This document shows, piece by piece, positions 9,199 to 17,966 of a stretch of DNA of 64,000 nucleotides. Positions within the stretch are counted from its first letter, which is position 1. The number at the start of each line of letters is the position of its first letter. The stretch lies in contig JAFGOY010000070.1 in the NCBI GenBank assembly GCA_016926255.1, positions 1-64,000 of the forward strand. The letters are read 5' to 3'. Origin of the DNA: Anaerolineae bacterium (GTDB lineage Bacteria; Chloroflexota; Anaerolineae; Aggregatilineales; UBA3940). Both the position numbers and the translations under genes were made by a program. A model generated the notes under the pieces. It did not search any database. It had not been told where the DNA came from and saw only the letters and a list, made by a program, of their open reading frames with translations.

Positions 9199-10626
9199 TC
9201 AGTTATCGGCCAGTGCCAGGACATGAATGGCCCGCACGGCGAGATCGGCATCGTCGTCAGTGACGACCAGCGAAATCCCGCACTCGGATGATCCCTGTGC
9301 AATGGCGATCACGTTGACCCCATTACTGCCGGTAGCGGTGAATATCCGCCCGGCGATTCCGGGGGTTTCGAGCATCCCGGCACCGACAACGGTGACTATG
9401 GCGACATCATCCCGGGAAGTGGTTTGATCGATATCGCGGCGGGCGATCTCCGAGACGAATTCCTCGCGCAGCGCCTTGACGACAACGCCTGAGGCAGCAC
9501 GAGGGACAACAAAACAGATGCTCTGCTCGGAAGATGACTGGGAGATGATCAGGACGCTTTTACCCGTTCGGGCAACCGCACCGAAGGTGCGGGCGGCAAT
9601 GCCGGGTACACCAAGCATTCCCTTCCCCTCGACGGTGATCAGGCTCATCTCGCGGATGACCGTCACAGCCTTGATCGGGTGGTCGCTTGCCAGATCGTTG
9701 GGTGTGATCAGGGTTCCGGGATGTGTTGGGTTGAACGTATTCTTTACCCGCAGGGGGATATCGGCTTCGAGAACGGGACGGATCGTCTTGGGATGGAGCA
9801 CCTTTGCCCCAAAATAGGCCATCTCGCCGACCTCTTTATAGGTCAGCCGCTCGATGCTGCGTGCCTCTTTCACGATACGCGGGTCGGTGCTCATCACGCC
9901 GTCGACATCGGTCCAGATCCAGACCTCGTCGCTGTTCAGGATCGCGCCGAGCAGGGCGGCACTGTAGTCCGAACCGCCGCGCCCCAATGTCGTGCTGACG
10001 CCGTCGACCGTTGCCGCGATGAAACCGGTCACTATCGGAACGATTCCCTCGTTCAGCAGTGGGCCAAGACCCTGTTTGACCTTCGCTTCGGTCAGGTCGA
10101 GGATTGGGGCAGCGTTTTGAAACTGATCGTCGGTAACGATCAGGTCGGTGGCATCGACTGCCTGGGATTTGATCCCGTGATGGCGAAGCGTTGCGGCAAC
10201 CAGTCGGGCGCTGATCCGCTCGCCAAGCCCCATTGTATAATCGAGGGCGCGGGGCGGCGCTTCACCGAGTACATGGACGCTCTCGCAAAAACGCAGATAA
10301 CCGTCGATCAATTCGTTCGATGAAGCAAGGAGCGGATCGGCTTCGCCATCGAGCAGATTGTCGATCACCTGCCAGTGCCGCTCACGCAGCGCCTCGGTGA
10401 CGTGTTGATAGCCTGCTTCGTCGCCTGAAGCAGCACAAACCAACCCTTCCTGAAGAAGATTGGTCACACCGTTGAGCGCCGAGACGACCACCAGCACGTT
10501 CTCTGATTCAGTTGAAAGGGTATCGCGAACAATGTCCTTTACCTGGGTGATTGCTTCGGCGCTTCCGACCGACGTGCCGCCGAATTTCATGGCGATTAGT
10601 TTCATTTTTCCTGATTGGTTGCTCAT
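9199..10626 (-). CDS. lysC: Aspartate kinase
   Basis: A 475-residue enzyme that phosphorylates L-aspartate, the first step towards Lys, Thr and Met. The kinase domain shows MKFGGTSVGSAEAI at the N-terminus and VDGVSTTLGRGGSDYSAALLG near residue 215. Two C-terminal ACT-type regulatory segments follow (SLITVEGKGMLGVPGIAA and AIVTVVGAGMLETPGIAG). The start at 10626 is preceded by GAGGGGAT. It lies 47 bp after the cystathionine gamma-synthase-like gene on the same strand, so it is probably co-transcribed under the SAM-I riboswitch upstream. That would make this isozyme respond to methionine status. Confidence 0.94.
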   Translation of the reverse strand: MSNQSGKMKLIAMKFGGTSVGSAEAITQVKDIVRDTLSTESENVLVVVSALNGVTNLLQEGLVCAASGDEAGYQHVTEALRERHWQVIDNLLDGEADPLLASSNELIDGYLRFCESVHVLGEAPPRALDYTMGLGERISARLVAATLRHHGIKSQAVDATDLIVTDDQFQNAAPILDLTEAKVKQGLGPLLNEGIVPIVTGFIAATVDGVSTTLGRGGSDYSAALLGAILNSDEVWIWTDVDGVMSTDPRIVKEARSIERLTYKEVGEMAYFGAKVLHPKTIRPVLEADIPLRVKNTFNPTHPGTLITPNDLASDHPIKAVTVIREMSLITVEGKGMLGVPGIAARTFGAVARTGKSVLIISQSSSEQSICFVVPRAASGVVVKALREEFVSEIARRDIDQTTSRDDVAIVTVVGAGMLETPGIAGRIFTATGSNGVNVIAIAQGSSECGISLVVTDDDADLAVRAIHVLALADN

Positions 10627-10673
10627 CGTATCCCCTCGCTGCGATGGTTTCTGGTTGGATTTGGGAGACAAGT

Positions 10674-11882
10674 TTATACGACGGCCAGCGCCTGCGCCAG
10701 ATCAGACAGCAGGTCGTGGGTATCTTCGATGCCGACGGCGAAACGGATCAGGGTATCGGAAATGCTGATCCGGGCACGTTCTTCCGAACTGAGGTCGTAG
10801 TAGGTCATCACCGCAGGCTGGTTGACCAGCGATTCGACACCGCCCAGGCTAGGAGAGATGCTCGGATACTGGAGCGCATCGATAAAACGCCCGGCATCCT
10901 CCAGCGTCCCCTCGATCTCGAAGCTGACCACGCCGCCGAACCCCTTCAACTGCCGAGCCGCGATAGCATGATCGGGGTGCGTATCGAGGCCGGGATACCA
11001 GACACGGCGCACGGCGCTGTGGTCGGAAAGGTAGCAGGCGATCTCATAGGCGCTCTGATTTTGATACGTCACGCGCAGGCCCAATGTTTTCAATCCGCGC
11101 TCGAGCAGCCAGGCAGTATGTGGATCGAGTACATCACCGATCATACCCTGGTTCTGGCGCAGGGCGGAAATCAAATCGGCAGACCCGGCCACCGACCCGG
11201 CCAGCAGATCGTTGTGGCCACCCAGGTACTTGGTGCCGCTGTGAACAACCAGATCGACCCCGTATTCGATTGGGCGGACATTGACCGGCGTGGCGAAGGT
11301 CGTATCGACCAGGGTTTTCACGCGGTGGGTCTTCGCAATCGAGACGAGGCGTTCAAGATCAATGACCCGCAGATACGGATTGGTCGGCGATTCGGTGACG
11401 ATCAGCCGGGTTTCGGGGCGGATCGCCGCTTCGAGGGCGGCATAATCGCCCATCGGGACGAGTGAACTCTCGATCCCCAGGCGTTTGAGGAAAGTGAGGG
11501 AAAAATCACGGGTGCGGCGGTAGCAGTCGTCGGTGAGGACAATATGGCTGCCAGTCGACAGGATGCTCAACAACACGCTTGTAATGGCTGCCATGCCAGA
11601 AGAGTACAGAAGGGCATCTTCGGCACCTTCCAGGGCCGCCAGGCGGGCTTCTACTGCCTTTACAGTGGGGTTGCCGTAGCGACTGTACTCGCTGCGGCCA
11701 TTAGACATGCCCATCGACTTGGCCTGCATGTAGGAGACAACATCCGCCGTATCGGCAAAGGTGTAGGTTGCTGTCTGATAAATAGGCGTGGTCAGCGCAT
11801 CTTTCGGCTGCTGACGGGAACGCCCGGCATGCACCGCCTGAGTCGACGGGCCGGTAGTGTGGTTTTGTACAGACTCGGCCAT
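10674..11882 (-). CDS. PLP-dependent Cys/Met metabolism enzyme, cystathionine gamma-synthase-like
   Basis: A 402-residue fold-type I PLP enzyme. It carries the family landmarks SRYGNPTVKAVEARLAALEG (substrate/PLP loop), the SSGMAAI turn, and the Schiff-base lysine in HSGTKYLGGHNDLLAG near residue 203. The GHND form resembles plant-type cystathionine gamma-synthases, but O-acetylhomoserine sulfhydrylase or methionine gamma-lyase cannot be excluded. The ATG at 11882 has a GAGGGGG ribosome site. An upstream in-frame ATG at 11906 falls in the loop of the hairpin that can hide that site. A SAM-I riboswitch in the leader strongly supports a methionine-biosynthetic role. Confidence 0.88.
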   Translation of the reverse strand: MAESVQNHTTGPSTQAVHAGRSRQQPKDALTTPIYQTATYTFADTADVVSYMQAKSMGMSNGRSEYSRYGNPTVKAVEARLAALEGAEDALLYSSGMAAITSVLLSILSTGSHIVLTDDCYRRTRDFSLTFLKRLGIESSLVPMGDYAALEAAIRPETRLIVTESPTNPYLRVIDLERLVSIAKTHRVKTLVDTTFATPVNVRPIEYGVDLVVHSGTKYLGGHNDLLAGSVAGSADLISALRQNQGMIGDVLDPHTAWLLERGLKTLGLRVTYQNQSAYEIACYLSDHSAVRRVWYPGLDTHPDHAIAARQLKGFGGVVSFEIEGTLEDAGRFIDALQYPSISPSLGGVESLVNQPAVMTYYDLSSEERARISISDTLIRFAVGIEDTHDLLSDLAQALAVV

Positions 11883-11893
11883 GATTGAAATAT

Positions 11894-11925
11894 CCCCCTC
11901 TGGCATTTGCGCTTTTCCAGAGGGG
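11894..11925 (-). promoter_or_regulatory. Hairpin that can sequester the ribosome-binding site
   Basis: On the minus strand a 9-bp perfect stem (11925-11917 with 11902-11894, extendable by sliding) encloses a 13-nt loop. Its 3' arm contains the AGAGGGGG ribosome site of the cystathionine gamma-synthase-like gene. The CCCCTCT and AGAGGGG blocks match those in the terminator just upstream, so alternative pairings between the two hairpins are possible. Confidence 0.6.
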
Positions 11926-11938
11926 TTACCTGTAGAGG

Positions 11939-11970
11939 GAAATAAAAATCCCCTCTGACAGATAGAGGGG
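11939..11970 (-). terminator. Riboswitch terminator hairpin
   Basis: On the minus strand CCCCTCT (11970-11964), a 7-nt loop and AGAGGGG (11956-11950) are followed by ATTTTTATTT. This is a classical intrinsic terminator directly after the SAM-I aptamer and before the coding region. Confidence 0.85.
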
Positions 11971-11984
11971 TGCCACGTGGCATC

Positions 11985-12086
11985 CTCTTATCTTTCAGAA
12001 ACACTCTGCCGGAATTGGCACCACCCCACGTGTGGGAGGTTGCCGAGGCTTCAACGGGCCGGTCCCTCCGCCTCTCTGGATAAGAG
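11985..12086 (-). ncRNA. SAM-I (S-box) riboswitch aptamer
   Basis: Read on the minus strand, the region has the S-box landmarks in order. P1 is CTCTTATC (12086-12079) pairing with GATAAGAG (11992-11985). Then come the AGAGAGGCGGAGGGACCGGCCC core, GAAGCCTCGGCAACC, a P3 hairpin, GGTGCCAATTCC and GCAGAG, then AAAGATAAGAG closing P1. This aptamer binds S-adenosylmethionine and normally turns expression off when SAM is abundant. It controls the cystathionine gamma-synthase-like gene and probably lysC downstream. The identification rests on direct recognition of conserved core sequence. Confidence 0.95.
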
Positions 12087-12110
12087 CAGAAAACTATTTA
12101 ATTGTGGATA

Positions 12111-12139
12111 ATGCTACACGAGCCGGGAAGATTTGTCAA
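12111..12139 (-). promoter_or_regulatory. Promoter of the SAM-riboswitch transcript
   Basis: On the minus strand there is a perfect -35 TTGACA (12139-12134), a 17-nt spacer and a -10 TAGCAT (12116-12111). Transcription would begin near 12104, about 18 nt before riboswitch helix P1, which is a typical geometry. Confidence 0.65.
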
Positions 12140-12314
12140 CCCGTTGCGGGTAAAAAGTATGTTAAAAAGGTTCGTCCATCTTTGTCAGGTGAACAAGTAT
12201 TTTGTAACGCAGAATTCGGGGCGGGCCGTCGGCAGGGACAAAATTACAAATCGTCACGTTTCGTAACGTGGAATTTAGGGCTGGGTATCGTCAATTCTCC
12301 TGGGAGAATCGATC

Positions 12315-12339
12315 GGCGTTTCGGCAAAGCCGAAACGCC
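12315..12339 (-). terminator. Hairpin after uppS
   Basis: A perfect 11-bp stem with a 3-nt loop (12315-12325/12329-12339) lies about 20 bp after the uppS stop. It has no T-tract, so it may be a terminator of the frr-uppS transcript or a processing hairpin. Nothing else is visible between it and the riboswitch promoter. Confidence 0.45.
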
Positions 12340-12359
12340 CACGTTTTGGAGTTCAGGGG

Positions 12360-13100
12360 TCATTTGAGCCGACCATAACGGCGGTCGCGGTCGGCGAAGT
12401 GAAGCAGCGCCTTGCGGAATTCCTCGCGGTCGAAATCAGGCCAGTAGACTTCAGGAAAATAGTATTCGGCATAGGCAGCCTGCCAGATCAGGAAATTGCT
12501 CAGGCGAAGCTCCCCGCTGGTGCGAACGATCAGGTCGGGATCGGGGAGATCGCCGGTGTAGAGATAGTGGCTGATCAATTCTTCGGTGATTTCTTCTGGT
12601 GAATGCCCGGCCCTGACAATCTCCTGCACCGCGTGGATAATCTCGGCGCGGCCTCCATAATTAAAAGCGACGTTCAGGATCAGGTTATCGTTGTCTTTTG
12701 TCAGGTCGATGGCTTTGAGGACTTTTTCTTTGAGGTCGGGATCAATGCGGGAAAGATCGCCAATGTGTTGGAGACGGACTCCTTCTTTGTTCAGTTCGTT
12801 CAATTCCCGGTCGATGACATCGCGCAGAATGTTCATCAGGCCAGAGACTTCTTCCTCCGGTCGGCCCCAGTTTTCGGTAGAGAAGGCATAGATCGTCAGA
12901 ATTTCAACACCGAATTCGACACAAGCCCGCAGCACCCGGCGCAGATTTTCGGTTCCGGCGCGATGACCGGCCAGCCGAGGCAGGCCGCGCTTCTTTGCCC
13001 ACCGACCATTGCCATCCATGATGATAGCAACATGGGTAGGGACTTTTTCAGGTGGAATATCGAGTGTTGCTACTTCGGATTTTCTGCCTCTTTTCGCCAT
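12360..13100 (-). CDS. uppS: Isoprenyl transferase (undecaprenyl diphosphate synthase)
   Basis: A 246-residue cis-prenyltransferase that extends farnesyl diphosphate with isopentenyl units to make the C55 lipid carrier for peptidoglycan and surface glycans. It shows [24 protein letters not shown] near residue 25 (pyrophosphate-binding Asp and Arg/His), [23 protein letters not shown], and the C-terminal [19 protein letters not shown]. Family length is normal. It starts 4 bp after frr, the usual frr-uppS neighbourhood. Confidence 0.95.
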   Translation of the reverse strand: MAKRGRKSEVATLDIPPEKVPTHVAIIMDGNGRWAKKRGLPRLAGHRAGTENLRRVLRACVEFGVEILTIYAFSTENWGRPEEEVSGLMNILRDVIDRELNELNKEGVRLQHIGDLSRIDPDLKEKVLKAIDLTKDNDNLILNVAFNYGGRAEIIHAVQEIVRAGHSPEEITEELISHYLYTGDLPDPDLIVRTSGELRLSNFLIWQAAYAEYYFPEVYWPDFDREEFRKALLHFADRDRRYGRLK

Positions 13101-13104
13101 AAAC

Positions 13105-13662
13105 CTACACTTCCAGGATTTCTTTCTCTTTACGTTCCCCGGCCTTGTCGACCTCGCTTGAGTAATGATCGGTCAGTTCTTGAAGCTTTTCTTTACCCGC
13201 AAAGAAATCATCCTCGGAGATCATCTTCTCTTTTTCGAACTCGCGGAGGTCTTCGAGCGTATCGCGCCGGACGTTGCGAACAGCTACCTTGGCGACTTCG
13301 ATCCGCTTGCTGACCACTTTGACGAGGTCCTGGCGGCGCTCCTCGGTGAGCGGCGGGATAACCAGACGGATCAACTTGCCATCGTTGCTGGGCGTCAGGC
13401 CCAGGTCGGAACTCTGGATTGCTTTTTCAATCTTCCCGATGGTAGTCGGGTCATAGGGACGGATGGCGATCAACTGCGGTTCGGGCGCAGAACAGGTCGC
13501 CAATTGTTGAAGCGGCGTTGGCGTGCCGTAATATTCAACCATGATCCGTTCGACCAACGCAGGCGAGGCACGTCCTGTCCGGATGGACGCGAAGTCCTCT
13601 TCCAGGGCATTGATCGCACTTTTCATGCGTACTTCCGCATCGCGCAGTGTATCCTTGATCAT
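13105..13662 (-). CDS. frr: Ribosome recycling factor
   Basis: A 185-residue cytoplasmic factor that splits post-termination ribosomes together with EF-G. Signatures are [49 protein letters not shown] and the Lys/Glu-rich C-terminal helix. The in-frame sequence extends 23 residues further upstream, but the ATG at 13662 has a GGAG site and gives exactly the family length, so it is chosen. pyrH and tsf, often neighbours of frr, are not upstream here. Confidence 0.95.
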   Translation of the reverse strand: MIKDTLRDAEVRMKSAINALEEDFASIRTGRASPALVERIMVEYYGTPTPLQQLATCSAPEPQLIAIRPYDPTTIGKIEKAIQSSDLGLTPSNDGKLIRLVIPPLTEERRQDLVKVVSKRIEVAKVAVRNVRRDTLEDLREFEKEKMISEDDFFAGKEKLQELTDHYSSEVDKAGERKEKEILEV

Positions 13663-14104
13663 TTTCTGACTCCAGAATTTGTGGCAGGCGGGCGGCAGTT
13701 CTACATGTTCTGTTGGAACTGCTTCAGTCATCCTCAGTTCTTCTGGCGCTTTCCCCAGGTGCGCCAGTTATTCACAAGGCCAAGTGTAAAAACGACCCTG
13801 ACCGAAAAAATCACGCTCTCATTTTGTCGCAACTGGGGTGAGTTGTCAACCAGCGGGAAGGGGAATGAGAGTAGTTGGAAGTTGGGTGTCGCCCCCTAAT
13901 CTTCGCTGTGCTCAGATTTGTTCGGCTCTGGCAAAAGGGGACGATAAACTCTTCGAGGGACGGTGGCAACGATCACAAGGAATGCTTCCACGAGATGGAA
14001 TTGCGTAGCTTTTGGTGATCTGAGTCGTTTTTTTTAGTAAGTACGGGTTATTCATTGTACAATGCTGCGCCTGACACCATTACATCTATATCGAAGGACA
14101 TCAA
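13663..14104. other. Divergent intergenic region between frr and the lipid kinase gene
   Basis: About 440 bp contain no convincing gene. The frr promoter should lie in the left part. On the plus strand a TACAAT box at 14058-14063 lies 42 bp before the lipid-kinase ATG, which is preceded by GAAGGA. No strong hairpin or repeat was seen. Confidence 0.4.
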
Positions 14105-15055
14105 ATGCCACGCCTGAGAATAATTTTCAACCCGGCAGCCGACCGGGGACATGCGGCTGAGAAAGAACCGATCATCCGGAATGCGCTTGGGAAAGCCATT
14201 CACGCGGCTGAAAGCGAAGGCCGGAGTTACGACCTTGACTGGGTATCGACCGAGTACCCTGAACATGCCATCGCTCTGGCCCATGAAGCCGCCGCCCAGC
14301 AGATCGACCTGGTGGTGGCGGTTGGCGGTGACGGGACGATCCACGAGGTGATCAACGGTTTGATGGCGGTCGAGGGGGGGCAGCGCCCCAGACTCGGCGT
14401 GATCCCCGGCGGATCGGGAAATGATTTCGCCCACAATTTCGGGGTGCCGGATGATATCGACGAGGTGGTGCGGGTCATCATGGAGGGCGTGGAGCGCCCG
14501 ATCGATCTTGGCATGCTGACGGATGATCAGGGGCGGTGCGTGTACATCGACAACACGATGGGTATTGGATTCAGCGGTGTGGTCAATATCAATACGCGCA
14601 AGCGGAAGTGGCTGCGCGGCTTCTTCGCCTATCTTGTCGCCGTACTGGAGACGATCATCTCCCCGCCCTGGCTGGCGTTTCGCCTTACAGTTGACGACAA
14701 AGAACCGTTTACTCGCGAATTGTGCATGTTAAGCATCAACAATGGGCCACGCGAGGCCGGGGGATTCCCGACCGGGATCGGGGCGCTGATGGACGATGGT
14801 CTGTTAACCTTCCTGATGATGCGGAAAATGGGATCGCTTCGGCTGCTGCGGTATCTGCCGGTAGTGATGGCCGGGAAACATCTGAACTATCCGAAATTTT
14901 TCACCAGCGAAAACGCGAAGCGCCTCAGCGTCGAGACAGATCGCCCGATGGTGATCCACACCGACGGGGAGGTGTTCAGCACCGCCGATATGGGGCTGCA
15001 TGCGCTTGAGATCGAGGTTGTGCCCGGTGCGGTACAGGTAATGAGCGCCAATTAA
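14105..15055 (+). CDS. Diacylglycerol kinase family lipid kinase
   Basis: A 316-residue kinase of the DagK/YegS/sphingosine-kinase type, which phosphorylates a lipid such as diacylglycerol at the membrane surface. The ATP-binding signature VAVGGDGTIHEVINGL is near residue 77 and the GVIPGGSGNDFAHNFG block near residue 98. The C-terminal beta domain has DGLLTFLMMRKM and HTDGEVF. Family length is normal. It stands alone on the plus strand with a good GAAGGA site. The specific lipid cannot be assigned. Confidence 0.9.
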   Translation: MPRLRIIFNPAADRGHAAEKEPIIRNALGKAIHAAESEGRSYDLDWVSTEYPEHAIALAHEAAAQQIDLVVAVGGDGTIHEVINGLMAVEGGQRPRLGVIPGGSGNDFAHNFGVPDDIDEVVRVIMEGVERPIDLGMLTDDQGRCVYIDNTMGIGFSGVVNINTRKRKWLRGFFAYLVAVLETIISPPWLAFRLTVDDKEPFTRELCMLSINNGPREAGGFPTGIGALMDDGLLTFLMMRKMGSLRLLRYLPVVMAGKHLNYPKFFTSENAKRLSVETDRPMVIHTDGEVFSTADMGLHALEIEVVPGAVQVMSAN

Positions 15056-15141
15056 AGTATAATAGGAAGGTGTTGAGAACATTCTAGGCGGGGCTGCACG
15101 CGACAGGTTTTTGGTGCCGCCTCCTGACTGGATAGTGCTTG

Positions 15142-16875
15142 ATGCCTACTCTGATCCGTGCTTTGGTAGATTACGATCCTGACCTGCTGCGGGTGATCGC
15201 CCAGCAGTGGGACATAGACATCACCGCAACTGACCGGGTAGCGACCTCGGAGGAACTCGCGGAGGCCATCGTGCAGCCGGAAGCGGTCGAGGTGATGTGG
15301 GAGCGCCTGGATGACGACGACCGGCAGGCGTTAAATGAACTGCAAGCCCGCGGTGGCCGCATCCCTTTTACCCACTTCGAACGCCAATACGGAGAGATCC
15401 GCCCGATGGGGCCTGCCCGCCGGGAACGGGAACGTCCCTGGCTCGACCCGGTGAGTGTGACCGAAAAACTCTACTACCGGGGACTGATCGTCCGCCAGTT
15501 CGACCAATCAGAAGAGGGGATGCGGGAGTATATAGCCATTCCCGCCGATCTTATGGAGCTGCTGCCTCGACCGGCAACTGGCGATCTTCTGCCGTCGCCC
15601 GGCTATGCAGCTGCCCCACCGCGCGATCTCAAGGATGGGCACAACACGGCCCCGGATGATATCGCCACGATACTGGCTTACCTGTTGATACGGGATACCA
15701 ATGCCCGTGAATGGCTCCTCGCTGAGCCTGCCCCGGCCATCGATCCGTACCTGCGGCGCGCAGACGATCCGGTTTACCGCGCTCTGCTGGTTCACCTGGC
15801 CTACGATCTTGAGTTGATCGCTGACGACGAAGTGCTGACACATGTCGTGACCAGGGTCGACAGAGAAGCGGCCAGGCCCTGGCTGGAAGCACCAAAACTC
15901 CACCAGGCGCGGTCGCTGGCGGAAACGTGGGCCGAATCAGTGCGCTGGAACGATCTCGCCCATACGCCTGGCTTGGAATGTGATGACTGGGTGAACAATC
16001 CACTGGCGGCACGACATGCAATCCTGGGGATGCTAGGTGGGGTGCCTGCTGAAATCTGGTGGAGCCTGGACGGGTTTGTGGAGCATGTCAAACGGTACAA
16101 CCCCGATTACCAGCGTCCGGGCGGCGATTACGGTGCGTGGTATATCCGCGATGTGAACAGCGACGAAATTCTGCACGGGTTCGGATACTGGGATTATATC
16201 GACGGGGCGCTGCTGCGATTCATCATCAACGGGCCAATGCGCTGGCTGGGGGTGGTGCGCTTCGGGCAGGGTCGTTTTTTGCTGACCCCGATCGGGCTGG
16301 CGCTGCTGGGGCGCGGAGAGTGGCCTTCGGAGTCTGACCGGGATGTCCGAATTCAGGTTGACGAGCAGGGGATGATCAGCGTGCCGGTCGATATCAGCCG
16401 GTACGACCGCGTGCAAATTTCGCGGTTCGCTGCCTGGATATGCTCGCCTCCCCCATCGATTCATACACAGCGGCCAGACAGCCGGGACGAGGGGCATTAT
16501 ATCTACCGGCTGACACCGCAGGCCATCGAACGGGCGACAGGGGAGAAAATCTCGCTGAAGGGGCACATCGTCCCGTTCTTACAGCGTTTATCGGGCCACC
16601 GCCTGCCGCAGAACGTGATCGACATGCTTGAAGCGTGGGAGGATGAGCCACGCGAGGTGATCGTCCACGACGTAGTGATCGTCACGGTTCGGGACCTGGG
16701 CGTATACGAGCGGCTGCAGGACAACGAACGGGTGAGCCGCTGGTTCGAACAATCGATCGGGCCTAATACGCATATCGTCAAACGGGAAAACATGCCCGCC
16801 CTGTTAAATGCGCTGCGTGATATGGGGATACTCCCGCTGTTCGAGGGTCACGAGAAAGACGACCGCCCGCTGTAG
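15142..16875 (+). CDS. Protein with Helicase_C_3/XPB N-terminal-like region, function unknown
   Basis: A 577-residue soluble, acidic protein. The N-terminal third (to about residue 120) looks like a helical winged-helix region. The C-terminal part (about 385-575) resembles the Helicase_C_3 domain found N-terminally in XPB/Ssl2-type helicases (VPVDISRYDRVQISRFAAW, YRLTPQAIERA, DVVIVTVRDLGVYERLQDN). No helicase motifs (Walker A/B) are present. An Asp/Arg-rich middle has no recognised fold. The ATG at 15142 is preferred to a TTG three bases earlier. A role in nucleic-acid transactions is a guess from the domain alone. Confidence 0.65.
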   Translation: MPTLIRALVDYDPDLLRVIAQQWDIDITATDRVATSEELAEAIVQPEAVEVMWERLDDDDRQALNELQARGGRIPFTHFERQYGEIRPMGPARRERERPWLDPVSVTEKLYYRGLIVRQFDQSEEGMREYIAIPADLMELLPRPATGDLLPSPGYAAAPPRDLKDGHNTAPDDIATILAYLLIRDTNAREWLLAEPAPAIDPYLRRADDPVYRALLVHLAYDLELIADDEVLTHVVTRVDREAARPWLEAPKLHQARSLAETWAESVRWNDLAHTPGLECDDWVNNPLAARHAILGMLGGVPAEIWWSLDGFVEHVKRYNPDYQRPGGDYGAWYIRDVNSDEILHGFGYWDYIDGALLRFIINGPMRWLGVVRFGQGRFLLTPIGLALLGRGEWPSESDRDVRIQVDEQGMISVPVDISRYDRVQISRFAAWICSPPPSIHTQRPDSRDEGHYIYRLTPQAIERATGEKISLKGHIVPFLQRLSGHRLPQNVIDMLEAWEDEPREVIVHDVVIVTVRDLGVYERLQDNERVSRWFEQSIGPNTHIVKRENMPALLNALRDMGILPLFEGHEKDDRPL

Positions 16876-16892
16876 CGCCAGCGGCGATGGGA

Positions 16893-17738
16893 TCAGTCGC
16901 CAGCCACCCGGATAATTTCGGTTTCCCAGGTTGAAGTATTCAGGATAATGGCGGCAGGGCTGCCGTAATCGGAGGGGATGGTGTAGACGGCCAGCGCCGA
17001 GGTGTCAGCATGGCGGGCGATTCGCAGCTGCCGGGCATGGTGAACGTGTCCGCTGAACACGGCGCGGACCTTTCCGCGTTTGAGCACCTTCTGACCCAAT
17101 TCGATGTTGGCGTAATAGGCGTTGAGGATTCCCTGTTCGACGGTGTTGATCGGTTTCAGACAGCCTTTGAACAGTGGAACATGGGTGACGACGATGATAT
17201 TCTTGACGTCCGGGTTGTTTTGCAGGTCGTCGAGCCGGGCTTCGAAACCTTCGGCAACCTGTTGGGCGAATTCGATATCTGTCCAGGGCCAGTCGATATA
17301 ATTCGCGTCGTTGGAAATCTGGGGCTTGATGCTCTGGTAAAAATCATCGTCGAGTTGGAGATGGGGATGCTTGCCACCGTAATCGTACCAGGCGATGGTG
17401 CCACAGATACCCAGGTCACCGATAACCAGGTTCTGGTGCTCAAGCCAGGTGTAGTGGTAGGCTGAGGCCGCTTCGGGGAGCAGTGAGTTCCACAGGTGAT
17501 CGCTGGTGTAGGTGAACGTCCGATGCCACACGTCGTGATTCCCGGCGACGGCAGCACGCTGCTCGCATACTGAGGAGAAGTTGTCCAGCCCGCGGGTGAA
17601 CATATACAGTGGTTCGCCAATGTCCCCGGCGAGGACAAGCAGGTCGGGGCGTTCCAACTGCAAAAGCTCGGCAAGCTCTTGAAGCTTATCCGCCCATTGT
17701 GGAAAGAAATGGATATCGGATGTGATCGCTATGCGCAT
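16893..17738 (-). CDS. Metallophosphoesterase
   Basis: A 281-residue calcineurin-like phosphoesterase. All five metal-binding blocks are visible: SDIHF at residue 8, VLAGDIGEP near 34, AVAGNHDVWH near 63, VVTHVPLFKG near 187 and FSGHVHHAR near 237. Such enzymes hydrolyse phosphomonoesters or diesters in the cytoplasm using two metal ions. The ATG at 17738 gives the canonical start; an in-frame extension to 17786 lacks a better ribosome site. The substrate is unknown. It converges with the gene on its left, 18 bp away. Confidence 0.88.
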   Translation of the reverse strand: MRIAITSDIHFFPQWADKLQELAELLQLERPDLLVLAGDIGEPLYMFTRGLDNFSSVCEQRAAVAGNHDVWHRTFTYTSDHLWNSLLPEAASAYHYTWLEHQNLVIGDLGICGTIAWYDYGGKHPHLQLDDDFYQSIKPQISNDANYIDWPWTDIEFAQQVAEGFEARLDDLQNNPDVKNIIVVTHVPLFKGCLKPINTVEQGILNAYYANIELGQKVLKRGKVRAVFSGHVHHARQLRIARHADTSALAVYTIPSDYGSPAAIILNTSTWETEIIRVAGD

Positions 17739-17966
17739 AACTTTGTCGATCCGAACCGTTTCTGACAGCAGTACATTCCGCCACAAGGCACAGGAAAAAC
17801 GGGTAGATATCCCGTGTTTCGCTTCCCAAAGGATTATCGACGGTTATGTGAGTTTACATAACCTTATAATTCAAGGCCAGCGAGTATTATAAAACAACAA
17901 CAGCAGAACGTAAAAAAGCGGTTTGAAAAATATTAGAAAACCGCTTGTCGTACAGGGCGAGCAATT

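Noticed and set aside
10551-11465. A 304-residue plus-strand frame opposite the cystathionine gamma-synthase-like gene
   Set aside because: It is antisense to a conserved PLP enzyme; no start signal or domain was seen.
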